A stretch of 48,539 bases of DNA. Origin: Acidobacteriota bacterium. GTDB lineage: Bacteria; Acidobacteriota; Vicinamibacteria; Vicinamibacterales; UBA2999. Shown here one piece after another: positions 29,801-37,564 of the stretch. The stretch spans positions 1 to 48,539 of the forward strand of contig JAKFYH010000057.1 in NCBI GenBank assembly GCA_021730945.1, given 5' to 3'. How positions within the stretch are numbered: position 1 is the stretch's first letter; every line of letters starts with the position of its first letter. Below the pieces are notes generated by a model that worked only from the letters and a program-made list of their open reading frames with translations, did not search any database and was not told where the DNA came from. The position numbers and the translations under genes are program-made.

Positions 29801-29902
29801 GCCAAGTCGCGCGAGGCCTATCGCCGCTTCGTCGGCTACTGGAAAGACGGCGACCTCGACCGCGAGCGGATCGCGGAAGCGCAGAGAAAAATCGCCAATT
29901 AG
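26867..29902 (+). CDS. Transmembrane Ser/Thr protein kinase with periplasmic FlgO/TolB-like and TPR domains
   Basis: This 1011-residue protein combines signalling and scaffold parts. The N-terminal Hanks-type kinase (about 15-290) is complete: ISRGGMGVVYRA loop, ALK lysine at 46, HRDLKPANVM near 140, IDFGIAK, MSPEQ. One membrane helix lies at about 314-332 (WLAAAVVVVAIAGIVLF). Next comes a TolB N-terminal/FlgO-like domain (KPSVAVLYFDNTTGDKE ... VGSYVRSGDAIRINVRVQDA, about 348-480). From about 520 to the end there are many TPRs. It probably senses periplasmic state and phosphorylates cytosolic targets. GTG start; TAGACT (26857-26862) lies 4 nt upstream and no ribosome binding site is seen; ATG 26885 is an alternative. 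Confidence 0.92.
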   Translation: MPRPPPMELTGRSLGHYRVEEEISRGGMGVVYRATDTRLNRDVALKVLPQEVTSDEDVRRRFLTEAQAASALEHPHIAVIHGADEVDGVAYIAMELIRGEKLSDLLTRSKLPAARALELAAEIAAGLSRAHEKGIVHRDLKPANVMVTDEGHAKIIDFGIAKLIEVSSTAGAHTKTSHDTGVGVVLGTMTYMSPEQARAETVDHRSDIFSFGILLHEMLAGQPPFRGKTGIETASAILHATAPRLPSLGPAVIAEAGADIQRIVDKCLAKDPADRYQGMKDAVVDIRAARRRLDTGPQAAAAPAAPAAMRVPTWGWLAAAVVVVAIAGIVLFTRAGSTASESVATGGSGKPSVAVLYFDNTTGDKELDWMRTGITEMVVTDLSQSQGLEVVGTDRLYGILAELNRQDDRMLSPEAISEVAARTGVTNVVVGSYVRSGDAIRINVRVQDAKTGRVISSERVDGTSTSALFSMIDDLSSRIRTKFEGLRAEASLLTAPGTNSARGAEWRGVEGVTSSSIEAFRFYSEGIVFHNRGQGVPALALFEKAVAIDPLFAMAYLKMAVIEQNRGELARRNKYSAEALKLADRLTPRDHAYIEAVYYQGVPGATAKTIAAYERCVSIDPTHDGCRNNLALQYNGLERYAEAVAQFEPMVQAGVALINPYPNLAGAYRALGQPEKAVAVMEGYVKRNPENPAALGPLGAALIGAGRLDEAIRVLDKARMLDPTEQGFVSTTVVTHLLREDWSAARTAGDTLARFTTDVGRHNGALAHAALNGFLGRAAEAVSWAERAAQADKANGSRSSVGYQILGQTLLARGQNAAAVAALTKAVAEGKGAPEEGNALVYQAWALSAARRPAEAEAAIAALVSKAEPLAPVRDGRQANFARGLVMLARGEAAAAVQPLQDAAAALTPRSGGPNARSWHLPIWSALGQALLESGRADEARPWFEKVAGSGYERARQPIDFVRSFYFLGRIYEQQGDAAKSREAYRRFVGYWKDGDLDRERIAEAQRKIAN

Positions 29903-29911
29903 TGAGGCCTG

Positions 29912-29947
29912 AAAATCTGCGTAATCTGTGTCATCTGCGGCCCTGAT
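29912..29947. repeat. Family A repeat between convergent genes
   Basis: Nonamers ATCTGCGTA (29915-29923), ATCTGTGTC (29924-29932) and ATCTGCGGC (29933-29941), then CCTGAT. It fills almost the whole 44-bp spacer between the convergent kinase and M1 peptidase genes and touches the M1 stop codon. Confidence 0.8.
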
Positions 29948-31641
29948 TACTTGACGGGCCTTCCATCGGCGTCGAGGATGGCGACGTTGACGTAGAACCG
30001 GTCGGTCGCGACCTTGAACGCGTCCTTGCCCGCGCCCCACGCCATCGACTTCCAGTCGGTCGTTGGCTGAATCATCTGCCACTTCGCCGGATCGCCAGCC
30101 TTGATCGACATCGCGAACCCGCGCTCGTCGGCGTTCCAGCGGTATGACACGCGCTTTGCGGCATCGTCAAACGTCAGCTCGAGCGCCGGCAGGTTCGCGC
30201 GACGCAGGTACTGATCGAAAATCGGCGTCAGGTCCTGCTTCAACTCGGCGTTGAAGAAGCGGACGATGTCCTCGGTCATGATGTTCTGGTACTTGAAGCG
30301 TTCGAACGTGCCCTGGATCAGCTTCCACCACCGGGCATCGTCGTTGACGGCGTTGCGCAGGGTGTCAAGGAACAGCGCGCCCTTGAAGTACATGTCCTGG
30401 TTTGGCGTGCGATGGATGCCGCGCTGGGTGATGATCGGCTCCTTGTTGCCGACTTTGGATTTGTAGCCCCCGGCATACTTGATGGCATCCTCGCGCCCGA
30501 ATAGCGCCTCGACGTAGATGAATTCGAGGTAATTACACCAGCCCTCCTGGATCCACATGTCCGAGACGTCGGCGGCGGAGATCGCGTTGCCGAACCACTC
30601 GTGGCCGCTCTCGTGGATGATGATGAAGTCGAACTTGAGGCTGACGCCAACGCCGGTCCAGTCGCGTTCGAGGTAGCCGTTCGCATAGCGATTGCCGTAG
30701 GTGACGGCGCTCTGGTGTTCCATGCCCGAGTACGGCACCTCGATCAGCTTGAAGCCGTCTTTCGGGAACGGGTACTTGCCGACGTACTTCTCGAAGGCCT
30801 CCATCATCGGCTTGGCCTGGGCGAACTGGACCTTGGCCTTCTCCAGGTTCCCCGGCAACACGAAGTAGTCCATGGTCAGATCGCCGAAGGTTTCGGAGAA
30901 ATGCGCGTACTCCGCGATGTTGAGCGAGACGTTGTAGGAGTTGATCGGGTAGTGGACCCGGTAATCCCAGCGCGTGTAGCCGTCGCCGAGGTCGGTTTTG
31001 CCCATGAAGCGGCCGTTCGAGACGTTGGTCAGGCCGTTGGGAACGGCAACACGTATGTCAGCACCCTCGGGCTCGTCGCGCCACTGGTCCTTACTCGGCC
31101 ACCACGACGCCGAGCCCTCGCCTTCGTTCGCGGTGTTGATCCAGTGCTTGCCGGTAGGATCGGTCCGGAAGGCCAGGGCGCCAAACCGTCCTTCTTCCCG
31201 CGGCGAGCCGGAGTAGTGAAACTCGATTGAATAGGTTCGGCCTGCCCGCAGGGTTGCTGGAAAGTCGACATAGACGGTGTTGTGATCGCGCTCGTACTTC
31301 AGCGCCTTTGCCTCCATCTCGATCTTCTCGATGGTGTAGTTCGCGAACAGCTCCAACTGGATGCGGGTGTCGTCCTTCAGCATCTTGAAGCGGATGGTGT
31401 TCTTGCCCGAGATGAACTTCTTCTCGGGATCGACCCTGATGTCCAGGTCGTAGTGCAGCAGGTCGTTGTTGGCGCGATAGCGGCCGTACTCGCCACGCAG
31501 AATGTCGGTGCGCGTCGGCGCCCTCAACGTTGATGGCGGCTCGCGCCGCGGCGCCGCAGATTGCGCCAACACAGATCCAGGGCCACAGATGACACAGATG
31601 ACGCAGAGCAAACTTCTCAAGGTGCTAAGGCGCGGGGTCAT
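29947..31641 (-). CDS. M1 family metallopeptidase (aminopeptidase), secreted
   Basis: The 564-residue protein has the gluzincin zinc site HESGH with the third ligand Glu in WIQEGWCNYLE 18-19 residues later (about 350-380), preceded by a GMEHQSAVTYGN segment that corresponds to the GxMEN exopeptidase motif. It probably trims amino acids from the N-terminus of imported or environmental peptides in the periplasm. The signal peptide (residues 1-27) has the core L-C-V-I-C-V-I-C-G-P-G, encoded by a family A repeat copy. It starts with ATG only 20 bp from the divergent hrpB start; TATGAT (31655-31650) lies 8 nt upstream. Confidence 0.92.
   Translation of the reverse strand: MTPRLSTLRSLLCVICVICGPGSVLAQSAAPRREPPSTLRAPTRTDILRGEYGRYRANNDLLHYDLDIRVDPEKKFISGKNTIRFKMLKDDTRIQLELFANYTIEKIEMEAKALKYERDHNTVYVDFPATLRAGRTYSIEFHYSGSPREEGRFGALAFRTDPTGKHWINTANEGEGSASWWPSKDQWRDEPEGADIRVAVPNGLTNVSNGRFMGKTDLGDGYTRWDYRVHYPINSYNVSLNIAEYAHFSETFGDLTMDYFVLPGNLEKAKVQFAQAKPMMEAFEKYVGKYPFPKDGFKLIEVPYSGMEHQSAVTYGNRYANGYLERDWTGVGVSLKFDFIIIHESGHEWFGNAISAADVSDMWIQEGWCNYLEFIYVEALFGREDAIKYAGGYKSKVGNKEPIITQRGIHRTPNQDMYFKGALFLDTLRNAVNDDARWWKLIQGTFERFKYQNIMTEDIVRFFNAELKQDLTPIFDQYLRRANLPALELTFDDAAKRVSYRWNADERGFAMSIKAGDPAKWQMIQPTTDWKSMAWGAGKDAFKVATDRFYVNVAILDADGRPVK
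31574..31608 (-). repeat. Family A repeat encoding the M1 signal-peptide core
   Basis: On the minus strand the units TCTGCGTC, ATCTGTGTC, ATCTGTGGC and CCTGGATC cover residues 12-23 of the M1 peptidase. The same units occur in noncoding DNA at 26773-26810 and 29915-29947. Confidence 0.8.
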
Positions 31642-31648
31642 GGTCTGA

Positions 31649-31655
31649 CATCATA
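31649..31655. promoter_or_regulatory. Overlapping divergent -10-like elements (M1/hrpB)
   Basis: TATGAT on the minus strand (31655-31650) lies 8 nt from the M1 ATG. CATCAT on the plus strand (31649-31654) lies 7 nt from the hrpB GTG. The spacer is only 20 bp. The plus-strand hexamer matches the consensus at four of six positions, so this side is weaker. Confidence 0.45.
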
Positions 31656-31661
31656 AGGGAG

Positions 31662-34103
31662 GTGCCGCCGATCCCCCTCCCTGTCGATGCGTTCATCGAC
31701 CCCATTCGCCAGACGCTCGACCGCCATCGCGCGGCCGTGCTGACGGCGGCGCCGGGGGCGGGCAAGACCACGAGGGTGCCGCCAGCGTTGGTGGACCAGG
31801 GCCGGGTGCTCCTGCTGCAGCCGCGCCGGGTGGCCGCGCGGGCCATGGCCCGGCGGATTGCCGAGGAGCGGGGCTGGACGCTGGGACAGGAAGTGGGATG
31901 GCACATCCGCTTCGACCGCAAGGCGACCTCCGACACCCCATTGCTGGTCGTTACCGAAGGCATCCTCACGGCCTACCTGCAGGACGATCCCCTGCTCAGC
32001 AACATCACCACCCTGATCGTCGACGAGTTTCACGAGCGCAGCATCCACGCCGACCTGGGGCTGGCCCTGGCCCGCCAGGCGTGGCTGGCGCGGCCCGACC
32101 TGCGCATCCTGGTGATGTCGGCGACGCTCGAGACCAGGCCGGTCTCGCGCTTCCTGGGCGACTGCCCGGTGATCGATGTGCCGGGCACAATGCATCCGCT
32201 GACCATCGACTACGCGCCCGGGCAGTCGGTGGCCGAGGCCCTCGGCGACCTCCTCCCGACTTCGCGCGGCAGCGTGTTGTGCTTTCTGCCGGGCGCCGGC
32301 GAGATTGCCCGCGCGTTGCGCGAAAGCGAAGCGGTCGCAGCCCGGCACGGCGTCGAGTTGCTGTCGCTGCACGGCTCGATGGAGCCGGCCGAGCAGGATG
32401 CGGTACTCCAGTCTGACGACGGCGCGCCTGGCCCGCCGAAGCGCCTGGCGCGAAGGCGGGTGATCCTGGCCACCAACATCGCCGAGACTTCGCTGACAGT
32501 GCCCGGCGTGTCGACCGTGATCGATACCGGCCTCCACAAGGTGGCGCGCTACAACGGCGAACGCGGTGTGGACAGCCTGACGCTCGAACGCATCACGATG
32601 GACTCGGCGGATCAGCGCGCCGGCCGGGCTGGCCGACTGGGACCGGGAACCGTGAGGCGGCTGTGGGACCAGCGTGACCGCCTGCGGCCGCACCGGGAAC
32701 CCGAGGTTCAGCGCATCGACCTGGCGCAACCCGTACTGTCGATCCTCGGATGGGGCGGCGATCCGGCCACGTTCGAGTGGTTCGAGCGGCCGTCGGACGA
32801 TCGCCTGGCCGTCGCACTCACGCTGCTCGAACGGCTCGGCCTGGTGCGTGACGGCCGCGCGACCGAGCAGGCGCAACTGCTGCGGCGCCTGCCCCTGCAC
32901 CCCCGTCTCGCGCGCATTCTGGTCGACGGCCTCGGGTCGTTCGAGGCCGCGGCCGCGTGCGCCTGGCTGTCGGAACCAGGGCGCACCGAAGCCAGTGACC
33001 TATCAACTTCGTGCGACCTGCTGCCGATTATTGACCAGTGGCCGCGGATGCCTTTTCACCTGAAGCGCGTCGCCGAGAATCTGGAACAAAGCGCGGCGGC
33101 GCTACTCAAGGGGCGCCAGGTCAAGCATCTCGACGAAACCGACTTTCGGCGGGCCGTGTTCGCGGGCTACCTGGATCGGGTGGCCAAGCGCCGAACCGGC
33201 AACGCCGTGAAGGGGTTGCCTCCACCAGATGGCCATCGCGTGACGCTCGCGACCGGTCATGGCGCAGTGATGGGACGAGAAAGCGGCGTCCGCGATGGCG
33301 AATGGCTGGTGGCGCTCGATGTGGCGTCCGGCACGGTCCGCCTAAAGGCGGACGCCACATCTTCAAATGTAGTGTCCGGCTTTAGCCGGACCATGGCCAC
33401 AGAGGCAACGGTGCGCTCGGCCTGCCGGATCGAGCCTGAGTGGCTGACGCCGACTCGCAGCGAAGTGGTTCACAGTCTCGATGCCGAATCCGGCGCGGTC
33501 AGTGCGCATGCCACCGACTGGTACGACGCGCTGGTCCTGCGTGAGCGGCGTGTGCCGGTCGATTCGGAGATCGCCGCGGCGCTGCTGGCCCAGGCCTGGC
33601 TCGACCGCGAACCCGACCCCGAGACGGCGCGCCTGTTGCTGCGCGCCGCCTTTGCCGGGCATTCGTTGGACGTGACCGCACTCGCGACCGCGGCGGCGAC
33701 AGGAGCGCGAAGCTTCAAGGATCTCGACCTGATCGCGCAACTGCCGTGGGCCACCAGGCAGGCGATCGATCGCGAGGCACCCGACATGCTTGCAGTGCCC
33801 AGCGGCCGGTCGATGCGCCTGGATTACGCAGCCGACGGCTCGGTGTCAGTCTCAGTCAAGCTGCAGGAACTCTTCGGCCTGGCCGAGACACCTCGCCTCG
33901 GTCCGAAGCAGCTACCCGTCACCTTTCACCTGCTGGCGCCCAACGCCAGGCCGGTGCAGAGCACGCAAGACCTCAAGAGCTTCTGGACGACGGCGTATCA
34001 AGAGGTTCGCAAGCAGCTGCGTGGCCGTTATCCCCGGCACCCCTGGCCCGAGGATCCGTGGACCGCGACGCCGACGCACCGGACGACACGTCGCCCGCGG
34101 TGA
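31662..34103 (+). CDS. hrpB: ATP-dependent helicase HrpB
   Basis: A DEAH/RHA-type helicase of 813 residues; HrpB proteins are presumed RNA helicases of unclear cellular role. Motifs: Walker A TAAPGAGKTTRVP (about 28-40), IVDEFHERS (DEFH box), MSATLE, ILATNIAETSLTVPGV and motif VI QRAGRAGRLGPG, then the HrpB-specific C-terminal domain ending in RGRYPRHPWPEDPW. Two palindromic repeats are embedded in frame: 32432-32460, encoding about GPPKRLARRR just before motif IV/V, and 33321-33391, encoding about TVRLKADATSSNVVSGFSRT in the C-terminal half. Neither is expected from the family, yet the frame is intact. GTG start, no good ribosome binding site. Confidence 0.93.
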   Translation: MPPIPLPVDAFIDPIRQTLDRHRAAVLTAAPGAGKTTRVPPALVDQGRVLLLQPRRVAARAMARRIAEERGWTLGQEVGWHIRFDRKATSDTPLLVVTEGILTAYLQDDPLLSNITTLIVDEFHERSIHADLGLALARQAWLARPDLRILVMSATLETRPVSRFLGDCPVIDVPGTMHPLTIDYAPGQSVAEALGDLLPTSRGSVLCFLPGAGEIARALRESEAVAARHGVELLSLHGSMEPAEQDAVLQSDDGAPGPPKRLARRRVILATNIAETSLTVPGVSTVIDTGLHKVARYNGERGVDSLTLERITMDSADQRAGRAGRLGPGTVRRLWDQRDRLRPHREPEVQRIDLAQPVLSILGWGGDPATFEWFERPSDDRLAVALTLLERLGLVRDGRATEQAQLLRRLPLHPRLARILVDGLGSFEAAAACAWLSEPGRTEASDLSTSCDLLPIIDQWPRMPFHLKRVAENLEQSAAALLKGRQVKHLDETDFRRAVFAGYLDRVAKRRTGNAVKGLPPPDGHRVTLATGHGAVMGRESGVRDGEWLVALDVASGTVRLKADATSSNVVSGFSRTMATEATVRSACRIEPEWLTPTRSEVVHSLDAESGAVSAHATDWYDALVLRERRVPVDSEIAAALLAQAWLDREPDPETARLLLRAAFAGHSLDVTALATAAATGARSFKDLDLIAQLPWATRQAIDREAPDMLAVPSGRSMRLDYAADGSVSVSVKLQELFGLAETPRLGPKQLPVTFHLLAPNARPVQSTQDLKSFWTTAYQEVRKQLRGRYPRHPWPEDPWTATPTHRTTRRPR
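32432..32460. repeat. REP-like palindrome inside hrpB (family E)
   Basis: The nested palindrome CCCGCC-GAA-GCGCC-T-GGCGC-GAA-GGCGGG occupies 29 bp with symmetric GAA bulges. It lies in frame immediately before the conserved VILATNIAETS motif. The same arms occur in the thiC riboswitch (26558-26594). Confidence 0.7.
33321..33391. repeat. In-frame REP doublet inside hrpB
   Basis: Two adjacent hairpins with complementary loops: GTCCGCC-TAAA-GGCGGAC (33336-33353, extended by GTGGCGTCCG at 33321 and CGGACGCCAC at 33349-33358) and GTCCGGC-TTTA-GCCGGAC (33374-33391), separated by 20 nt. The layout is that of paired REP sequences, but it is read through as coding sequence. Confidence 0.8.
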
Positions 34104-34187
34104 TAGACCGAGAGTCAAGCATTCAGGAGAACCTGATTCTTCTGACCTCCTGATCTTCCAACCTCCTGTTAATGGTTATCATCAGGA

Positions 34188-35555
34188 ATGCGATTTTTTC
34201 GACTCACCATCCTGGCCGTCGTGGTTGTCGGCGCCACCGGCCTGGGTGTTGGCTGGTACCAAGCCGGCAGCGCGGCCGGACCCGAGATCACAATCACCTC
34301 TCCCGATCAGTTCCTCGGGCGTAGCGGCTCACTGCTCGCCTCAGTCAAAGCCCCCTCGGCAGTCGTGACCGCGGTTGCCACGCTTCAGCAGAACGGCCAG
34401 ACGGCCAGGGTGGCGTCGTACGCTGATGACGGCAGCAGCCCGCACGAAGTGACTCTCTCGGGAGCGCTCGGCAAGGGCGCGCAACCGGCGCTCGTCAGCG
34501 GCCCGGCGACGCTCGTGGTCACGGCCTCCCGTCAAGTGTTCTTCGGACTGCGAACCGCCGAGTCCACGGTGACACGCGAATTGCAGGTCCGGCTCGACCC
34601 GCCTCGTATTGCCGTGGTCTCCCTTCACCACTTCATCAACCTGGGTGGCGCCGAGTTCGCGGTGCTGCGAGCCACACCCGAGGATGCCGCGGCCGGCATC
34701 CGGGTGGGCGAGGTCGAATACCCGGCCTATCCGGGCGCGGCGGTCGGATTGTCCGACCCCGCACTGCGCGTCGCCTTCTTCGCCCTGAAGCACGATCAGG
34801 ACCTGAACGTGCGCATGGTCGCCTATGCCACCGACCTGGCGGGTAACGACGTAACGACGCCGCTCGAGCATCAACCGATAAACAAGAAGTTCCTGCAGTC
34901 GAAGATTCCGATCGACCAGCGGTTCCTGGACCGCGTGGTGCCGGCGATCGCGTCGAACACTCCAGGCCTCACTATCGACACCGGCTCGCCGGAAGGCCTG
35001 CTCAAGGGCTTTCTTGCGATCAATGGCGACCTGCGCAAGAGAAACGGCGACACCATCACTGCCCTGGCGGCGAGCAGCCGGCCGAAGATGCTCTGGACCG
35101 AGGCGTTCGCGCAGATGGGCAACTCGCAGGTGGAGTCGCGCTTCGCCGATCGCCGCACCTACTACTTTGAGGATCAGGAGATCGATCGCCAGGTCCACCT
35201 GGGCTTCGACCTCGCGTCGGTGCAGCAGGCACCGGTTCGCGCCTCCAATGCCGGCGTCGTGGTGTTTGCCGACTTCCTGGGCATCTACGGCAACTGCGTG
35301 ATCGTTGACCACGGCCTGGGCGTGCAGTCGCTTTATGCGCACCTGTCGTCGATCGAGGTAAAGGTTGGTGACGCGGTGACCAAGGGCCAGGACCTGGGTC
35401 GCACCGGCGCCACCGGCCTGGCCGGGGGCGACCACCTGCACTTCACCGTCCTGCTGCAGGGCGTGCCGGTGAATCCCGTCGAGTGGTGGGACGCGCACTG
35501 GTTGCAGGACCGGGTGTGGCGGAAGATTAAGCAGGCCGGCGGCGGAGCTCGCTGA
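34188..35555 (+). CDS. M23 family metallopeptidase, membrane-anchored or secreted
   Basis: The 455-residue protein has an N-terminal hydrophobic signal/anchor (about 4-22), an Ig-like or beta-rich region and a C-terminal LytM/M23 domain (about 330-430). The zinc ligands are in HLGFDLAS (H-x3-D) and the final HLHF, with YAHLSSIEVKVGDAVTKGQ between them. It would cut peptidoglycan cross-bridges or regulate an amidase. TATCAT lies 5 nt before the ATG and AGGA directly abuts the ATG, so initiation could be leaderless. The spacer 34104-34187 carries short CTGATC/CTCC-rich repeats. Confidence 0.92.
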   Translation: MRFFRLTILAVVVVGATGLGVGWYQAGSAAGPEITITSPDQFLGRSGSLLASVKAPSAVVTAVATLQQNGQTARVASYADDGSSPHEVTLSGALGKGAQPALVSGPATLVVTASRQVFFGLRTAESTVTRELQVRLDPPRIAVVSLHHFINLGGAEFAVLRATPEDAAAGIRVGEVEYPAYPGAAVGLSDPALRVAFFALKHDQDLNVRMVAYATDLAGNDVTTPLEHQPINKKFLQSKIPIDQRFLDRVVPAIASNTPGLTIDTGSPEGLLKGFLAINGDLRKRNGDTITALAASSRPKMLWTEAFAQMGNSQVESRFADRRTYYFEDQEIDRQVHLGFDLASVQQAPVRASNAGVVVFADFLGIYGNCVIVDHGLGVQSLYAHLSSIEVKVGDAVTKGQDLGRTGATGLAGGDHLHFTVLLQGVPVNPVEWWDAHWLQDRVWRKIKQAGGGAR

Positions 35556-35667
35556 CGAGCCCCGCCAGCCTTCCCACTCTGGCTCTGACTCCGGCGGTAC
35601 AATGCGGCCACTTGAGTGCCTGCCTCGCCGTGGGTCAGGTCGACGGCACTTGTGCCAAAGGAGACCG

Positions 35668-36573
35668 ATGAACCGCTCACTTCCCGCGCTGATGGCCGCA
35701 GCCCTGGTCGCCGCCGCGACGGCCTTTCCCCAGGCACAGGCGCCCAAGCTCAAGGTCCACATCTCGGTCGACATGGAAGGCGTTGCCGGCGCGGTCACCG
35801 GCGATCAGCTCGGGCCGACGGGCTTCGAGTACGGCCGCTTTCGCGAGTTCATGACGCGCGAGGCGATGGCCGCCGTCACCGCGGCGAAGGAGGCCGGCGC
35901 CACCGAGATCGTGGTGGCCGACGCTCATGGCAACGGTGAGAACCTGCTGATCGAACAGTTTCCCCCAGACGTGCGCATTGTCCGCTCGTGGCCACGCAAG
36001 CTCACCATGATGGCGGGAGTTGACGAGACGTTCGATGCGGCCATCTTCATCGGCTACCACGCCTCCACCACCAATCCGACCGGCGTGCGCGCGCACACGT
36101 TCTCGAGCGCCACGCTCACCCGGGTGGCGCTCAACGGCGTCGAGATGACCGAGGGTTCCTGGAACGCTGCCATCGCCGGGCACTTCAACGTGCCGGTCGT
36201 GATGATCTCCGGCGACGATGCGGCGATTGCCGAGGTGAGGAGCGTGATCGGCAACATCGAAGGGGCCGAGACCAAGAAGAGCCTCGGGTTCCATTCGGCC
36301 CTCACGCTGACGCCGCAGGCGGCGGTGGATCTGATCGGGCGCCGGGTGAAGGCCGCGTTAGCCCGCCGGGGGGAATTCAAGGCCTATCGTCCCGCCGGAC
36401 CGGTGACGGTCGATGTGAGCTTCAAGCACTACCGCCCGGTGGAGGTGTTGGCCTACCTGCCGATGTTCGAGCGCACCAGCGCGCACTCGATCCGCTTCCG
36501 CGCGAAGGACATGGTGGAGGCGTCGTCGGTGATGGAGTTCATCGGCGAGTATGAACCCGGCCTGACCCCGTAG
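35668..36573 (+). CDS. M55 family D-aminopeptidase (DppA-like), secreted
   Basis: DppA-type peptidases release D-amino acids from D-aminoacyl peptides, for example during peptidoglycan turnover. The 301-residue protein has a signal peptide (to about residue 24) and the M55 zinc ligands: SVDMEG (Asp, Glu), ADAHGN (His), GYHAS (His) and MTEGSWNAAIAGHFNVPV (Glu). The start has an AAAGGAG ribosome binding site 5 nt upstream, so initiation is conventional here; TACAAT at 35598-35603 is a possible -10. The secreted location is unusual compared with the cytosolic Bacillus enzyme. It precedes the lyase-like gene by 16 nt and may share a transcript with it. Confidence 0.9.
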   Translation: MNRSLPALMAAALVAAATAFPQAQAPKLKVHISVDMEGVAGAVTGDQLGPTGFEYGRFREFMTREAMAAVTAAKEAGATEIVVADAHGNGENLLIEQFPPDVRIVRSWPRKLTMMAGVDETFDAAIFIGYHASTTNPTGVRAHTFSSATLTRVALNGVEMTEGSWNAAIAGHFNVPVVMISGDDAAIAEVRSVIGNIEGAETKKSLGFHSALTLTPQAAVDLIGRRVKAALARRGEFKAYRPAGPVTVDVSFKHYRPVEVLAYLPMFERTSAHSIRFRAKDMVEASSVMEFIGEYEPGLTP

Positions 36574-36589
36574 GGAGCCTGACTACATC

Positions 36590-37561
36590 ATGACGATTCG
36601 CATCCTCGCCGTCGCCTTGCTGCTGCCCCTCTGGCTGCAGAACGCCAACCAGACCCCGCCTGCCGAGCAGGCGCGCATGGATGCGCAGAACGCCGCCCTG
36701 CGCGAGATGGTCAAGAACGCACCGGCGCTGCCGCTGGCTCAGGGCGCGCTGCCGATTGTGGCGCCGGCGCAGGCCGGCTGGGCCACGGGCATGGTGTCGT
36801 GGGTAGCGGCCGATCGCTCGGGCCTCGTCTACCTGCTGCAACGGGGCGAGCAGGCCGATCCCGTGATCGTGCTCGATCGCACCGGCCGCGTGGTCCGCTC
36901 GTGGGGCAAGGGTCTCTACACGACACCGCATGCGATTCGGATCGATCCGCAGGGGAACGTCTGGACCACCGACGCCGCCAGCTCGATGGTCTACAAGTTC
37001 TCGCCCGAGGGAAAGACGCTGTTGCAGATCGAGGTGGGCGGGCAACCGACGCCCTGTGGCGCGTTCTGCAGCACCACTGACGTGGCGTTCGCGCCCGACG
37101 GCCACGTGTGGATCGCCGACGGCTATCGTAACGCGCGCATCCTGGAATACTCTCCCGACGGAAAGAAGCTGCGCGAGTGGGGCAGCGCGGGGACCGGGCC
37201 GGGACAGTTCCGGCTGCCGCACTCGATCCAGGTCGACGCTGACGGTCTTGTATATGTGGCGGATCGCGAGAACGGACGCATCCAGCGCTTCGACCGCGAC
37301 GGTACGTTCCGCGGAGAGTGGTCGCAGTACGGCAAGACGTTCGGCCTCGCGCTCGACGGCGAGGCGATCTGGCTGTCGACGATTCCACGCGGACCCAACA
37401 GCGCGCCTGGGTGGCTGCTCAAACTGAATCGACGGACCGGCAGCCTGCTCGGGTATGTGAACTCACAGGGAAACCACGGCATGGACGTGATGGCGAGCGG
37501 CGACCTGCTGTTGGCGCCGGGGCCGGACCTGATTCCGCAGGTGTATCGCGCGAAGCCCTAG
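36590..37561 (+). CDS. Secreted NHL beta-propeller, peptidyl-alpha-hydroxyglycine alpha-amidating lyase-like
   Basis: The 323-residue protein has a signal peptide and about five NHL-type blades. It aligns by eye with the lyase (PAL) domain of animal PAM: PHAIRIDPQGNVWTTD, FCSTTDVAFAP, IADGYRNARI and LPHSIQVDA...VADRENGRIQ. The three zinc histidines appear as His114, His211 and His296, with the catalytic Tyr at 179 (DGY) and an Arg at 85 (QRGE) in the expected place. PAL cleaves peptidyl-alpha-hydroxyglycine into an amidated peptide and glyoxylate. The bacterial substrate is unknown; many NHL proteins are not enzymes, but conservation of the full active site favours lyase chemistry. Confidence 0.78.
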   Translation: MTIRILAVALLLPLWLQNANQTPPAEQARMDAQNAALREMVKNAPALPLAQGALPIVAPAQAGWATGMVSWVAADRSGLVYLLQRGEQADPVIVLDRTGRVVRSWGKGLYTTPHAIRIDPQGNVWTTDAASSMVYKFSPEGKTLLQIEVGGQPTPCGAFCSTTDVAFAPDGHVWIADGYRNARILEYSPDGKKLREWGSAGTGPGQFRLPHSIQVDADGLVYVADRENGRIQRFDRDGTFRGEWSQYGKTFGLALDGEAIWLSTIPRGPNSAPGWLLKLNRRTGSLLGYVNSQGNHGMDVMASGDLLLAPGPDLIPQVYRAKP

Positions 37562-37564
37562 GGG

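Noticed and set aside
34104-34187. Another dispersed repeat family (CTGATC/CTCC units before the M23 gene, similar to GATCAGGAGG at 11509-11534)
   Set aside because: The similarity is short and imperfect; two weak matches are not enough to define a family.
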